A stretch of DNA of 64,000 nt. Origin: Actinoplanes cyaneus. GTDB taxonomy: Bacteria > Actinomycetota > Actinomycetes > Mycobacteriales > Micromonosporaceae. The position numbers were made by a program, and so were the translations under genes. Where the stretch lies: NCBI RefSeq assembly GCF_016862095.1, contig NZ_BOMH01000020.1, forward strand, positions 1 to 64,000, given 5' to 3'. Positions 1 through 7,858 of this stretch are shown here, piece after piece; the first letter of the stretch is position 1, and every line of letters begins with the position of its first letter. Below the pieces are notes generated by a model. It ran no database searches and was not told where the DNA came from. It worked only from the letters and a program-made list of their open reading frames with translations.

Positions 1-10
1 AACCCCGGAT

Positions 11-856
11 CTACCGGCGCAGGACAGGCTCCTCGATCGGCAGCCGCTGGTGCGGCGCGGCCCCGGCCTCGGAGCTCGCTTGCACCGCGGGCAGAAGCTC
101 GGCGGACGGCACACCGCCGGCGACGACCACCTCCACCCGGCCCGACGGGTAGTACGGGCGCATCAGCACATACGCGATGGCGAGCAACGCCACCGCGGCG
201 ATCGCGTCCAGCCAGTAGTGGTTGCCGGTCGCCACGACCACCATCAGCGTGATGACGGGGTGCAGCAGCCACAGCCCACGCCAGCGCGCCGAGGTGGCGG
301 TGATCAGCACGACCGCGACCACCACGGCCCAGGCGACGTGCAGGGACGGCATGGCGGCGTACTGGTTGGAGAGCTGGTCGGTCTCCGGAGCGCCGTACAC
401 CGCGGGGCCGTAGAGGCGTCCCAGGTCGAGCATCCCGGTGTCGCCGAGCATCCGGGGCGGCGCCAGCGGGTAGGCGAAGTGCACGAGCAGCGCGGCCCCG
501 GTGAGCAGGGCGAGCACGTTGCGGGTCCACCGGTAGTGCGCGGGCCGCCGGAGGTACAGCCAGATCAGGCAGATCACGGTGGCCGGGAAGTGTACGTACG
601 CGTAGTAGCTGTTCGCCACTTCGACCAGCCAGTGCCAGGACATCAGCCGGTGTTGCACGCTCAGCTCACCCGGGAGATGCAGCCATCGTTCGAAGTCCCA
701 GACCTTGTGCGCATTGTCGAACGCCTCGTTGACGTGCCCGGTCGCCGCGATCCGGCCGATCTTGTAAACCAGGAACATGATCGCTACCAGGCCGAGCTCA
801 CGGAGCGCGGAGAGCCAGCGGGACCGCGTTGAAGCGGGTGGGACGTCGACGCTCAC
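11..856 (-). CDS. PAP2-family membrane phosphatase (Aur1/Ipt1-like)
   Basis: The protein is an integral membrane phosphatase or phosphotransferase of the PAP2 superfamily, 281 aa. The family motifs are visible: PSLH at residues 170-173 and GNHYWLD at 211-217, the latter holding the catalytic histidine and aspartate. Hydrophobic segments lie near 20-32, 85-102, 114-130, 174-188, 200-210 and 216-230. By family it would remove or exchange a lipid-linked phosphate at the membrane; the substrate is unknown. The GTG at 856 is chosen because GAGGAG lies 6 nt upstream. The frame stays open to an ATG at 907 that has no such site. The gene is transcribed away from the TPR gene and appears monocistronic. 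Confidence 0.85.
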   Translation of the reverse strand: MSVDVPPASTRSRWLSALRELGLVAIMFLVYKIGRIAATGHVNEAFDNAHKVWDFERWLHLPGELSVQHRLMSWHWLVEVANSYYAYVHFPATVICLIWLYLRRPAHYRWTRNVLALLTGAALLVHFAYPLAPPRMLGDTGMLDLGRLYGPAVYGAPETDQLSNQYAAMPSLHVAWAVVVAVVLITATSARWRGLWLLHPVITLMVVVATGNHYWLDAIAAVALLAIAYVLMRPYYPSGRVEVVVAGGVPSAELLPAVQASSEAGAAPHQRLPIEEPVLRR

Positions 857-1086
857 GGCAAGCTCCTCGATGAGCCGGCCGGCGTGCGGGGGAAGGCGCG
901 CCGGCACGATAAAAAGCTAAAAATGGCCACATCACGTGACACCGCGTCACTCTAGTGAGGACCGGCAACACTGGCCTTGACCTGCGATGACCTCGTGGCC
1001 GGTAGCCGCGGGGTGAAGGCCGGTCAAGCGGAGCTTGAATGAACCATGACGCACAGCATCCGGCGATCTTGCCATATGGGCAAGTT

Positions 1087-2103
1087 TTAGCGCGAGTTTA
1101 GTGATGTAACCCGCATCCGTAACGAACCCGAAATGATCAGCACGCTCACAGTAACGACTGATAGGGCGAGCGGTAGCCACCGGGCGCCCAGGGCGTACCA
1201 GACGAGCAGCGGAACCGACACGCCCGCCGTGACCAGTTCGGTGGTCACCGGGTGCCGCGGCAGCAACGCCAGGGACCGCCACGGCAGGCGGCCCGCGGGC
1301 AGCAGGACGCGAGCCGTGAAGGACATCATGACCACCGCCACGACCAGAGCGATCCCCTGCGCGAACAGGCCCGCAAGACTCCACCACGGCATCGCGAGGC
1401 GCACGGCCAGGGTCAGCGGCACCCCGACCGCCAGGCCGCGCCGCAGCCCGGCGAGCACACCGAGGACGGGCCAGGCGAGAGCCTCGGCGCGCAGCCGGGC
1501 CGGGTTCTCGGCGGCCAGGTCACGCAGGCCTCGCATGGCCTCGCCGACGTGCAGCCGCTCCGCGTTGAGCAGGGCGATCAGCCAGCGGCCGCCGGGATGT
1601 CCCGGATCCTCGGCCAGTGCCGCCCGGGTGGCCCGGGCCGCGGCACGGCGGCGACCGGCGACGCGTTCCACCTCGGCGAGGGTCAGCAGGCTGGACACCG
1701 ATCGAGGGTCGAACGCCAGGGCCTGCCGCGCCGCCGCGCGGGCACGGCCGAAGTCCCGGCCGGCGGCATGGGCTCTGGCCAGGACCCGGTGGACCTCCGG
1801 TTCCGCCGGTCGCAGGCGCGCCGCCTCACTCGCGGCTTCGACAGCTTCCCGCGTACGGGCAAGGGCGATCAGATTCTCGGCACGTTCCGCGTGCGCCCCG
1901 GCGGATCCGGGTGCCGCCTCGACCGCGGCATCCGCGGCGGCGAGGGCGTCGTCGTGCCGCTCGTCGAGCCTGAGCACCGACGCGAGCAGCGCCAGCAGTT
2001 CCGGATCACCGGGCCGGGTCAGCAGGCCGAGGCGGAGTTCGGCTTCGGCCTGGTCGAAACGGCCCAGTTCGGCGAGCAGACGTGCGCGCGCGGCCGCCGT
2101 CAC
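1087..2103 (-). CDS. TPR protein with C-terminal membrane domain
   Basis: This is a tetratricopeptide-repeat protein of about 338 aa. Residues ~1-180 form successive helical TPR-like pairs rich in Ala, Leu, Glu and Arg. The C-terminal third holds four hydrophobic segments and ends in a short basic tail. The gene starts just 7 nt after the stop of the upstream TPR-AAA+ ATPase gene, so the two probably form an operon and may act as a complex at the membrane. The start is uncertain: GTG at 2103 is the first start codon in the conserved part, and the frame upstream of it overlaps the ATPase gene. No enzymatic motif is seen, so a scaffold or adaptor role is inferred. Confidence 0.75.
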   Translation of the reverse strand: MTAAARARLLAELGRFDQAEAELRLGLLTRPGDPELLALLASVLRLDERHDDALAAADAAVEAAPGSAGAHAERAENLIALARTREAVEAASEAARLRPAEPEVHRVLARAHAAGRDFGRARAAARQALAFDPRSVSSLLTLAEVERVAGRRRAAARATRAALAEDPGHPGGRWLIALLNAERLHVGEAMRGLRDLAAENPARLRAEALAWPVLGVLAGLRRGLAVGVPLTLAVRLAMPWWSLAGLFAQGIALVVAVVMMSFTARVLLPAGRLPWRSLALLPRHPVTTELVTAGVSVPLLVWYALGARWLPLALSVVTVSVLIISGSLRMRVTSLNSR

Positions 2104-2110
2104 AGCGCCG

Positions 2111-3400
2111 TCACCGAGATTTACGCTTCTTGAGGTACGCGGCCAGGTCGTCGTATTCGCCGCTCTGGTTGGCGAACATGGCGACGTTGCGGGCAGTGGT
2201 GAACCAGGCGTCGGTGGACGGGCGGACCTCACGGGCCGCGTTCAGCATGTCCGACTGGTTGATCATGCGGATCTCGCCGGTGGCGATCGAGTCGCGCATC
2301 GCGTACTCCGCGGCGGTCTCGCAGAGGTGTGCCAGGTCGGCTCCGGAGAAGTTCTCGGTGGCCGCGGCGACCGCCGTCAGATCGACGCCGGCGACCGGGC
2401 GGTCGCGCAGGTGGTACTCGATGATCGAGGCCCGGGCCGGGGCGTCCGGAGGGAGCACCAGGACAGTACGGTCGAGGCGGCCCGGCCGCCGCAGCGCGCC
2501 GTCGACGTCCCACGGCGCGTTCGTCGCGGCCAGCACGAAGACGCCCTCGTTGCCGCCCTGCACCCCGTCGAGCTCGGTGAGCAGCTGGTTGACCACGGTC
2601 CGCATCGCCGACGAGTTGAGCTGGCTGCGCTTGTGCCCGAGCGCGTCGATCTCGTCCAGGAACAGCACGCACGGGGCGTGGCCGCGCGCCGACTCGAACA
2701 GGTCGTGCAGATTCTTCTCGGAGCTGCCGATCCACATGTTCAGCACGTCGGTGATCGACAGCGAGATGAACGCGGCGCCCATCTCCCCCGCGACAGCGCG
2801 GGCCAGGAACGTCTTCCCGCAGCCGGGCGGGCCGTAGAGCAGCAGGCCGCCCCGCAGGCTCTTGCCGAACAGGCTGCGCAGCTTCGGATTGCGCAGCGGA
2901 CCGAGGAACGAGACCTCGAGCCGCTTCTTGACCTCGGCCATGCCACCGACGTCGGCGAGGGTGACCGTGGAGCGCTCGACGTCGAACGAGCGGTCCGCGT
3001 GGCCCGTCACCGGCTCGGGCTCGTCGCCGGCCTTGGCGAACCGGGGCGGGACGACGTCGCCGAACTCCTGCTCCATCGCGGCCCAGTCGACGCCGCCGGC
3101 CTGCGCCGCCGGGCGACCCGCCGCCGGATCCGCGCCGGACGGCCCGGCTGACGGCGCCGGGCCGACTGAGGGCGCCGGGCCGGTCTGCTCCGCGGCCTTC
3201 GGCGGGGCCAGCGCGGACGCCATCAACCCCCGCGCGGCCTCGTTGCCCGGCTCGCGGCTGAGCACCTGAGCGGCGTGCTCGATCGCTTCCGCCCCACGCC
3301 CGGCCGCGACCAGCAGCTCGGCCAGGTGCAGCCGCAACGGCAGGTCGTCGGGGCGGGCCTGCACCGCCGCGGTGAGGCTGTCGATCAAGGCATCGCTCAT
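2111..3400 (-). CDS. TPR-AAA+ ATPase (CDC48-type single AAA module)
   Basis: This is a 429-aa AAA+ ATPase. Residues 1-60 form an N-terminal TPR-like helical region. A Pro/Ala-rich linker (~65-105) precedes one AAA module with Walker A GPPGCGKT (190-197), Walker B LFLDE (246-250), a sensor-1 Asn near 294 and an RRPGR arginine-finger region near 304-308. The FtsH/CDC48-like second region of homology is present, but there is no protease domain and no second ring. By family it would hydrolyse ATP to remodel or unfold protein partners. Its product likely works with the downstream TPR membrane protein. ATG at 3400 is the only sensible start. Confidence 0.88.
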   Translation of the reverse strand: MSDALIDSLTAAVQARPDDLPLRLHLAELLVAAGRGAEAIEHAAQVLSREPGNEAARGLMASALAPPKAAEQTGPAPSVGPAPSAGPSGADPAAGRPAAQAGGVDWAAMEQEFGDVVPPRFAKAGDEPEPVTGHADRSFDVERSTVTLADVGGMAEVKKRLEVSFLGPLRNPKLRSLFGKSLRGGLLLYGPPGCGKTFLARAVAGEMGAAFISLSITDVLNMWIGSSEKNLHDLFESARGHAPCVLFLDEIDALGHKRSQLNSSAMRTVVNQLLTELDGVQGGNEGVFVLAATNAPWDVDGALRRPGRLDRTVLVLPPDAPARASIIEYHLRDRPVAGVDLTAVAAATENFSGADLAHLCETAAEYAMRDSIATGEIRMINQSDMLNAAREVRPSTDAWFTTARNVAMFANQSGEYDDLAAYLKKRKSR

Positions 3401-3452
3401 GAGACGCGATTATGCCCGCGCCGCCCTGGCCCCGGCCGCTCACCCTTTCCCC

Positions 3453-3600
3453 ACCAGCCGCGACGCCCACCCCCGGGCTGGCCCTCACGGTGGCCACAAG
3501 GCACGAACAATCACCGCCAGGACCAGCCGCGACGCCCACCCCCGGCTGGTCCCCACGGTGGTCATGAGACACGAACAACGACCGTGCGGACCAGCCGGGC
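3453..3600. repeat. 69-bp tandem duplication carrying dispersed inverted-repeat elements C and D
   Basis: A unit starting ACCAGCCGCGACGCCCACCC occurs at 3453-3521 and again at 3522-3589, and a third partial unit starts at 3590. Each unit contains an imperfect inverted repeat (GGCTGG...CCAGCC, the right arm ending in the next unit) around a central CACGAA. The same central motif and GGCTGG/CCAGCC ends recur in the long palindrome at 31111-31171. The repeat fills the gap between the ATPase start and the epoxide hydrolase stop. Confidence 0.75.
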
Positions 3601-3607
3601 GGCACGA

Positions 3608-4681
3608 TCAGCCATCGGCCAGTGTCCGGAAGAACGTGATCACGTCGTCGGCGAACAGATCCGGCACCTCCAGCGCCGCGAAATGCCCGCCGCGGGGAAA
3701 CTCGGTCCAGTGCCGGACGTTGTACTGCTTCTCGACGAGCGGCCGGATCGACTGGGTGATGTCACCCGGGAGAACGGCCACGCCCAGCGGCGCCGCGCAC
3801 GTCACCGGCACGTTCACCCCGCTCTCCTTCACCAGTCTCGCGGACGACCCGCCGGTGCGGTGGAACCAGTGGTGGGCCACGTCGGCGAGAATCCTGTCGT
3901 CGGGAACGGGCGTGGCCGGATCGCACCAGCGGTCGAACTTGTCCGCCCAGAAGGCGAGCAGACCGGCCGGCGAGTCGGTGAACCCGTACGCCGGGGTCTG
4001 CGGCCCTGAAGCGAAGAGCCACTGGTGGGGATGCCTGTTCCGGGACAGCTCCTGGGTTCTGGCGAGGCGCGCCTGATCACTCTCCGAGAGCCCGTCCGGC
4101 GGGCCGAGGGTGGGCAGGTAGTTGACGTGCACGCCGACCACGTTCTCCGGCGCGACGACGGCCAGGTGGCGGGAGATGCCGGAGCCCCAGTCGCCGCCCT
4201 GCGCGCCGTAGCGCCGATAGCCCAGCTCGCTCATCAGCGTCGCCCAGGCCGCGGCCACCCGCTGCTGGCTCCAGCCGCGGCGGGTGGTCGGCCCGGACAG
4301 CCCGAAGCCGGGAATCGCGGGGACGACGACGTGGAAGTGCTGGGCGAGCCGCAGCACCACATCCAGGAACTCGACAGTGGAACCGGGCCAGCCGTGCGTG
4401 AGGACGATCGGCAGCGCCCCGGGGTCGGCGTTGCGCAGGTGCAGGAAGTGCACGCGGTCGCCGTCGACGTCGAGGACGAACTGGGGGTACGCGTTCAGCT
4501 CCTTCTCGTGCGCCCGCCAGTCGAACCGCCGCCACCGCTCGGCGAGCCCGCGCACGCGGGACAGCGAGATGCCGTACTCGTCACCGGCGTCGGGCAGCTC
4601 ATCGGGCCAGCGGGTGCGCGCCAGCCGATCGTCGAGGTCGTCGAGCTCGGACTGCGGAACATGGAGCGAGAATTCGTTCAT
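3608..4681 (-). CDS. Epoxide hydrolase family protein (EHN + alpha/beta hydrolase)
   Basis: This 357-aa protein has the N-terminal epoxide hydrolase (EHN) domain at residues ~1-105, with the tryptophan-rich segment typical of microsomal-type enzymes, followed by an alpha/beta-hydrolase fold. The oxyanion motif HGWPGS is at 96-101, the nucleophile elbow GGDWGS at 162-167 has Asp164 as the likely nucleophile, and the C-terminal His is near 333. Family members open epoxide rings by forming an ester on the aspartate and then hydrolysing it. No signal peptide is seen. The gene is divergent from a MarR regulator across a gap holding two copies of GACTAACGTT, so it is the obvious target of that regulator. 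No Shine-Dalgarno is visible before the ATG, so the transcript may be leaderless. Confidence 0.88.
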   Translation of the reverse strand: MNEFSLHVPQSELDDLDDRLARTRWPDELPDAGDEYGISLSRVRGLAERWRRFDWRAHEKELNAYPQFVLDVDGDRVHFLHLRNADPGALPIVLTHGWPGSTVEFLDVVLRLAQHFHVVVPAIPGFGLSGPTTRRGWSQQRVAAAWATLMSELGYRRYGAQGGDWGSGISRHLAVVAPENVVGVHVNYLPTLGPPDGLSESDQARLARTQELSRNRHPHQWLFASGPQTPAYGFTDSPAGLLAFWADKFDRWCDPATPVPDDRILADVAHHWFHRTGGSSARLVKESGVNVPVTCAAPLGVAVLPGDITQSIRPLVEKQYNVRHWTEFPRGGHFAALEVPDLFADDVITFFRTLADG

Positions 4682-4683
4682 GC

Positions 4684-4712
4684 GACTAACGTTAGACGGA
4701 CTAACGTTTGTC
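4684..4712. promoter_or_regulatory. Tandem MarR operators between epoxide hydrolase and marR
   Basis: GACTAACGTT occurs at 4684 and 4699, 15 bp apart. The first contains the perfect palindrome CTAACGTTAG (4686-4695). The second is the near-palindrome GACTAACGTTTGTC (4699-4712). They lie directly beside the epoxide hydrolase start and over the expected -35 region of marR, so one regulator could repress both. Binding is inferred. Confidence 0.7.
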
Positions 4713-4722
4713 TGTCCAATGG

Positions 4723-4728
4723 TATCGT
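4723..4728 (+). promoter_or_regulatory. -10 element of leaderless marR transcript
   Basis: TATCGT lies 12 to 7 nt upstream of the ATG at 4735. This is the position expected for a -10 element when transcription starts at the initiation codon. No ribosome binding site is visible. Confidence 0.5.
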
Positions 4729-4734
4729 CGGGAC

Positions 4735-5229
4735 ATGGACCACCTGGCGAGTTGGCTGCTCACCCAGACCGCCGCACACGCCCACCGCCTCGTCAGCGAC
4801 GGTTTCGCGCAGGTCGGGGCGCGGGGCTATCACCTGCGGCTGCTCAGGTCACTGGCCACCGAGGGGCCGGCCAGTCAGGCGGATCTCGGCAGGCGCACCG
4901 GCATTCACCTCAGCGACCTGGTCGGCGCGCTCAACGAGCTGGAGGCGGACGGGTTCGTGGGCCGCTCCCCCGACCCGGCCGACCGGCGGCGCAACATCAT
5001 CGCGATCACCGACGACGGGCTCGCCCGGGCCGCGCAACTGGCCGAGCGGGCCGCCCGGATGCAGGAGGAGTTGCTGGCGCCGCTGGCCGCCGACGAGCGG
5101 GAGGAGCTGGTCACGCTGCTGCGACGGCTCCTGGAGCATCACCGGGGCGCGGGCCGGGTCACCGCGGCCCCCGAGACGGGCGGCATCGCGCGGCGGGCGG
5201 CCTCCACGCCGTACGGCGGAATGGGGTGA
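4735..5229 (+). CDS. MarR-family transcriptional regulator
   Basis: This is a winged-helix MarR regulator of 164 aa when started at the ATG at 4735; an in-frame TTG at 4708 lies inside the operator. The helix-turn-helix runs over roughly residues 45-75 (ASQADLGRRTGIHLSDLVGA), followed by the wing DRRRNIIAITDDG. Members bind short palindromes and release them on binding small aromatic or lipophilic ligands. Its divergent neighbour is an epoxide hydrolase, so a role in sensing that enzyme's substrate is plausible but unproven. The C-terminal tail is Gly/Ala/Arg-rich and probably disordered. Confidence 0.85.
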   Translation: MDHLASWLLTQTAAHAHRLVSDGFAQVGARGYHLRLLRSLATEGPASQADLGRRTGIHLSDLVGALNELEADGFVGRSPDPADRRRNIIAITDDGLARAAQLAERAARMQEELLAPLAADEREELVTLLRRLLEHHRGAGRVTAAPETGGIARRAASTPYGGMG

Positions 5230-5233
5230 AGAA

Positions 5234-5265
5234 AAGGCCGCCCCCGGCGGACCGGGAGCGGCCTT
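5234..5265 (-). terminator. Intrinsic terminator between convergent marR and nlpC/P60 genes
   Basis: AAGGCCGC (5234-5241) pairs with GCGGCCTT (5258-5265) around a 16-nt loop. On the minus strand the stem is followed by TTTTCTTC, so it mainly serves the NlpC/P60 gene. Confidence 0.65.
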
Positions 5266-5283
5266 GTCGAGCTCGAGCGTGGA

Positions 5284-6255
5284 TCAGCCCGGCCGGCGAT
5301 AACCGGCGATGGGGCCGCGATCGATGGTGGCCATCCGCACGTGGTCGCCCGTGTGCGGCGCGTGCACCACCATGCCGTTGCCGATGTAGATGGCCACGTG
5401 GTGCACGTCGGAGTAGTAGAAGACCAGGTCACCGGGCTTCAACTCGTCCCGGCTCACCGACCTTCCGGAACCCCACTGGTCCTTCGTGTAGTGCTCGAGG
5501 TGCACGCCGACGGCGGCCCACGCCTCCTTCGTCAGGCCGGAACAGTCGTAGCTGTTCGGGCCCTCGGAACCGAAGACGTACGGCTTACCGATCAGGTCAC
5601 ACGCCCGCTGCGCCGCCCGACCGCCCTTGTCGTTGGTGTAGGTGGCCGGGCAGGGACCGGTCTTGAACTCGGTGTCCTCGGCGTCGTACACCTTCAGGCG
5701 CAGTTTCTGCAGGGAGGTGATCTCTTTCTCGATCGCCGTCTTCTTGTTCTTGAGGTCGGCGTCCCGAGTGCTGATCTCGGTGGCCAGGGCGTCCACCTTG
5801 GCCTTGTCGGCGGCGTACTTGTCGCGGAGTTTCACGACGTCGCCGATCGACGCCTGCCGGTTGGCGGCCAGCTGCTCGAGGAGCGAGAGCTTCTCGGTCA
5901 GACTGCTCGGGGACCCGCTGAGGAGCGCCGCGACAGCGGTCGGCGGGCCCTGCATGTAGGCGTCCGCCGCCATGACCCGCACCTCGCCCATCGCCGCGTC
6001 GACCTGCTTCTGCAGCGGGGCCAGCGTCGTGGACAGCTGCTTCTGCTGCTTCTGCAGCTTGGTCAGCTTCCCGTGCACGTCGTTGTAGTCCTCGATGACG
6101 GGCTCGAGCTGGTTCCACTGCTTGTCGATCTGGGCTTCGACCTCGCTCGACGTTGGATCGGCGTGGGCGACGACAGGTCCGGTGACAACAAACCCGGCAG
6201 CGATGACGGCGCAGACCAGACTGCGTAGCACACCCCGCGCGCCTATCCGTTTCAC
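5284..6255 (-). CDS. Secreted NlpC/P60 peptidoglycan endopeptidase with coiled coil
   Basis: This 323-aa cell-wall hydrolase is of the RipA/RpfI-associated NlpC/P60 type. A signal peptide (KR start, hydrophobic core ~8-30) ends at an AHA-D site near residue 32. Residues ~40-200 are a long charged coiled coil of two segments. The C-terminal NlpC/P60 domain shows the catalytic Cys in SYDCSGL, a His in VHHVAIYIG and a third polar residue in VVHAPHTG. Family members cleave the D-Glu-mDAP bond of stem peptides, and the coiled coil usually blocks the active site until it is released. GTG at 6255 is preferred because it follows an AAAGGA and lies just downstream of a riboswitch; a longer frame to 6339 would run into the aptamer. 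Confidence 0.88.
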   Translation of the reverse strand: MKRIGARGVLRSLVCAVIAAGFVVTGPVVAHADPTSSEVEAQIDKQWNQLEPVIEDYNDVHGKLTKLQKQQKQLSTTLAPLQKQVDAAMGEVRVMAADAYMQGPPTAVAALLSGSPSSLTEKLSLLEQLAANRQASIGDVVKLRDKYAADKAKVDALATEISTRDADLKNKKTAIEKEITSLQKLRLKVYDAEDTEFKTGPCPATYTNDKGGRAAQRACDLIGKPYVFGSEGPNSYDCSGLTKEAWAAVGVHLEHYTKDQWGSGRSVSRDELKPGDLVFYYSDVHHVAIYIGNGMVVHAPHTGDHVRMATIDRGPIAGYRRPG

Positions 6256-6282
6256 GTAGGTGCGTTGTCCTTTCTTCCTCTC

Positions 6283-6396
6283 GGCCGCCGACCGGGTTAG
6301 CTGACGGGTTCGGGCGGGAAGCACACCCGGCCGCGTCACCGCGGCTTCACCCCGAGGAACCTGGGTCCCCGGCTCGCCTCGCGGCGATTGGGCGGT
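6283..6396 (-). ncRNA. ydaO/yuaA-type cyclic di-AMP riboswitch
   Basis: Read on the minus strand, this leader holds the hallmark ACCCGTCAGCTAACCCGG (6292-6309) near the 3' end, a GGGGTGAA segment (6346-6353 region) and a GGGGACCCAGGTTCC stretch. Those features, in that order, mark the actinobacterial c-di-AMP (ydaO) aptamer. A closing stem can be drawn between CCGCC (6391-6395) and GGCGG (6285-6289). It sits immediately 5' of the NlpC/P60 start at 6255, as in streptomycetes and mycobacteria, where high c-di-AMP turns off expression of cell-wall hydrolases. The 5' boundary is approximate. Confidence 0.85.
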
Positions 6397-6517
6397 GGCT
6401 CGTCAGATCGGCCGGTTGGACGATGGGGGGCTGTCGAACCGGGGACCACCGTACTCGGATCATGCAGGCAAATGAAGGTCGCGTCCGGAGGGAAACTACC
6501 CGCACCAGGATGAGCAC

Positions 6518-7435
6518 TCACAGTGAACGGAACGGCCACGCGTCCAGCGCCCGAGCGAGCCAGGGCACGATCAGGATCACCGTGGGTAGCACCAGCAGGC
6601 CCACGGCGGCGGCCCCGGCGAGGGCCGACAGTCCCGTCGAGCGGGGCGCCGGGCCGGCCAGCCGGTCAAGTCTGCGGCGCCGGGATTCACCCGCCGGGTC
6701 CGCCGGCGCCTCCTCCGCAAGGGGGACGGCGTCGGAGAGCCGGGCCAGCGCGGCGCGCAGCGGAGCCGGCCCGGTGCGGCGGCGCGCGGCGTCGTCGGCG
6801 ACCATCTCCAGGAGCAGATGCACGGCGTCGAGCGGCGCCCGGGACCGCAGCGGCCGCGGCACCGCCTGGTAGAAGGCGGTGAACGACTCCATCACCAGCT
6901 CGTGCTTGTGCCGCAGGTGCGCCTGCTCGTGCGCGAGCACCGCGTCGACCTGCTCACGGTCCAGGATTGTGAGCACCGCGTCGCTGAGCACGACCCGCGG
7001 CTCGCGGCCGGGCACGCAGTAGGCCAGCGGCAGCGCACCGTCCAGCACGCGCACCTCGGCCCCGCCCAGTTCCCGGTGGCGCTCGGCCCGGTCGAGCAGG
7101 TCGGCGAGCATCCGGTGCCGCTCGCGCCGGGCCCGCGCCCGCACACTCACCTTGATCAGCGAGATCAGCAGCCGGATCACGATGGTGGCGGCGACCACCA
7201 GGGAGAAGACCAGCGCCGCGACGACCCACGGGTGGTCCGCGCCGGCCGCGCGGGTCAGCTCCTCCGGGGCGGCCAGCACGACGCCGAGGGCACAGAGCAC
7301 CGCGGTGAGGGTGAGCGCCTGCCAGAGCAGGACGGCGGCGACCGGTGCGCGGTCGGGCCAGCGGGCAGGGGCGAGGAGTCCCGGGACGACCAGCGAGAGG
7401 GTCAGCCCGAGAGCGCCGAGAAGAAGGGCGGTCAC
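6518..7435 (-). CDS. M56-family membrane metallopeptidase (BlaR1/MecR1-like)
   Basis: This 305-aa membrane zinc protease has the HEQAH zinc motif at residues 169-173. Hydrophobic segments lie near 3-22, 32-56, 70-95 and close to the C-terminus (~275-295). It lacks the beta-lactam sensor domain of BlaR1, as do most actinobacterial members. Its GTG start overlaps the BlaI stop (GTGA), so the two are translationally coupled. By analogy with BlaR1 it could inactivate the BlaI repressor by proteolysis in response to a membrane signal; the signal is not known. Confidence 0.87.
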   Translation of the reverse strand: MTALLLGALGLTLSLVVPGLLAPARWPDRAPVAAVLLWQALTLTAVLCALGVVLAAPEELTRAAGADHPWVVAALVFSLVVAATIVIRLLISLIKVSVRARARRERHRMLADLLDRAERHRELGGAEVRVLDGALPLAYCVPGREPRVVLSDAVLTILDREQVDAVLAHEQAHLRHKHELVMESFTAFYQAVPRPLRSRAPLDAVHLLLEMVADDAARRRTGPAPLRAALARLSDAVPLAEEAPADPAGESRRRRLDRLAGPAPRSTGLSALAGAAAVGLLVLPTVILIVPWLARALDAWPFRSL

Positions 7436-7782
7436 GTCTCTTTCGGTGTGGCATCCAGGGCGGCTTGGATCGCGCCGGGCGGCAACTGACCGAGGAAGTA
7501 TGCCAGCGCGGCGTCCTGATCGGGAGTGCCGTTGAGCGCGTCGAACATCAGGGCTGCGGTCAGCTCGGCCCGCGACTGCGCCGGCGCGTACTTGTAAGCG
7601 CGGTCCTCGGTCGTCCGCACGACGAGCTTCTTCTTGGCGAGACGGTCGAGGACCGTCATCACGGTCGTGTACGCCAGGTCGCGGCCGGCCAGGATCCCGG
7701 CGTGGACCTGCCGCACGGTCAGCGGTTCGGGCGCGTCCCACAGCTGCGCCATGACCTCACGTTCAAGTTCGCCAAGTGCCAT
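7432..7782 (-). CDS. BlaI/MecI/CopY-family repressor
   Basis: This is a 116-aa winged-helix repressor with the family core: an N-terminal ELEREVMAQLW helix, the recognition region LAYTTVMTVLDRLAKK, and a C-terminal dimerisation part. ATG at 7782 is preferred over the one at 7791 because AGGA lies 8 nt upstream of it. The divergent intergenic region contains TACTACG-N3-CGTAGTA and a second partial palindrome, which resemble BlaI boxes. It forms a two-gene operon with the M56 protease and faces the cytochrome bd genes, suggesting that it controls both directions. Confidence 0.88.
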   Translation of the reverse strand: MALGELEREVMAQLWDAPEPLTVRQVHAGILAGRDLAYTTVMTVLDRLAKKKLVVRTTEDRAYKYAPAQSRAELTAALMFDALNGTPDQDAALAYFLGQLPPGAIQAALDATPKET

Positions 7783-7808
7783 GTGACCCATCCTACTAGG
7801 GACCGTCG

Positions 7809-7845
7809 TACTACGTCTCGTAGTATCTACTACGAAGAGTCGTAG
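7809..7845. promoter_or_regulatory. BlaI-type operators between blaI-M56 and cydABDC
   Basis: TACTACG (7809-7815) and CGTAGTA (7819-7825) form a perfect inverted repeat with a 3-nt spacer. CTACGA (7830-7835) and TCGTAG (7840-7845) form a second one with a 4-nt spacer. A weaker CCTACTAGG lies at 7792-7800. They lie just upstream of cydA and of blaI. The match to the TACTACA/TGTAGTA boxes known for BlaI proteins is my basis for the call. Confidence 0.75.
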
Positions 7846-7858
7846 AGGGGGACACCCG

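Noticed and set aside
947..1387. Minus-strand frame at the end of the TPR gene
   Set aside because: Lies in another frame of the TPR gene's C-terminal coding region and has no family features.
1133..3151. Open frame on the plus strand across the TPR and AAA+ genes
   Set aside because: GC-rich shadow of the opposite-strand genes, with low-complexity Arg/Ala composition and no recognisable domain.
6518..7741. 407-aa version of the M56 protease gene
   Set aside because: The extra N-terminal part overlaps blaI and has no membrane pattern; the GTGA overlap start at 7435 is typical.
7809..7845. Rho-independent terminator
   Set aside because: Arms are short and AT-containing and sit in a divergent promoter gap, which suits operators rather than a terminator.
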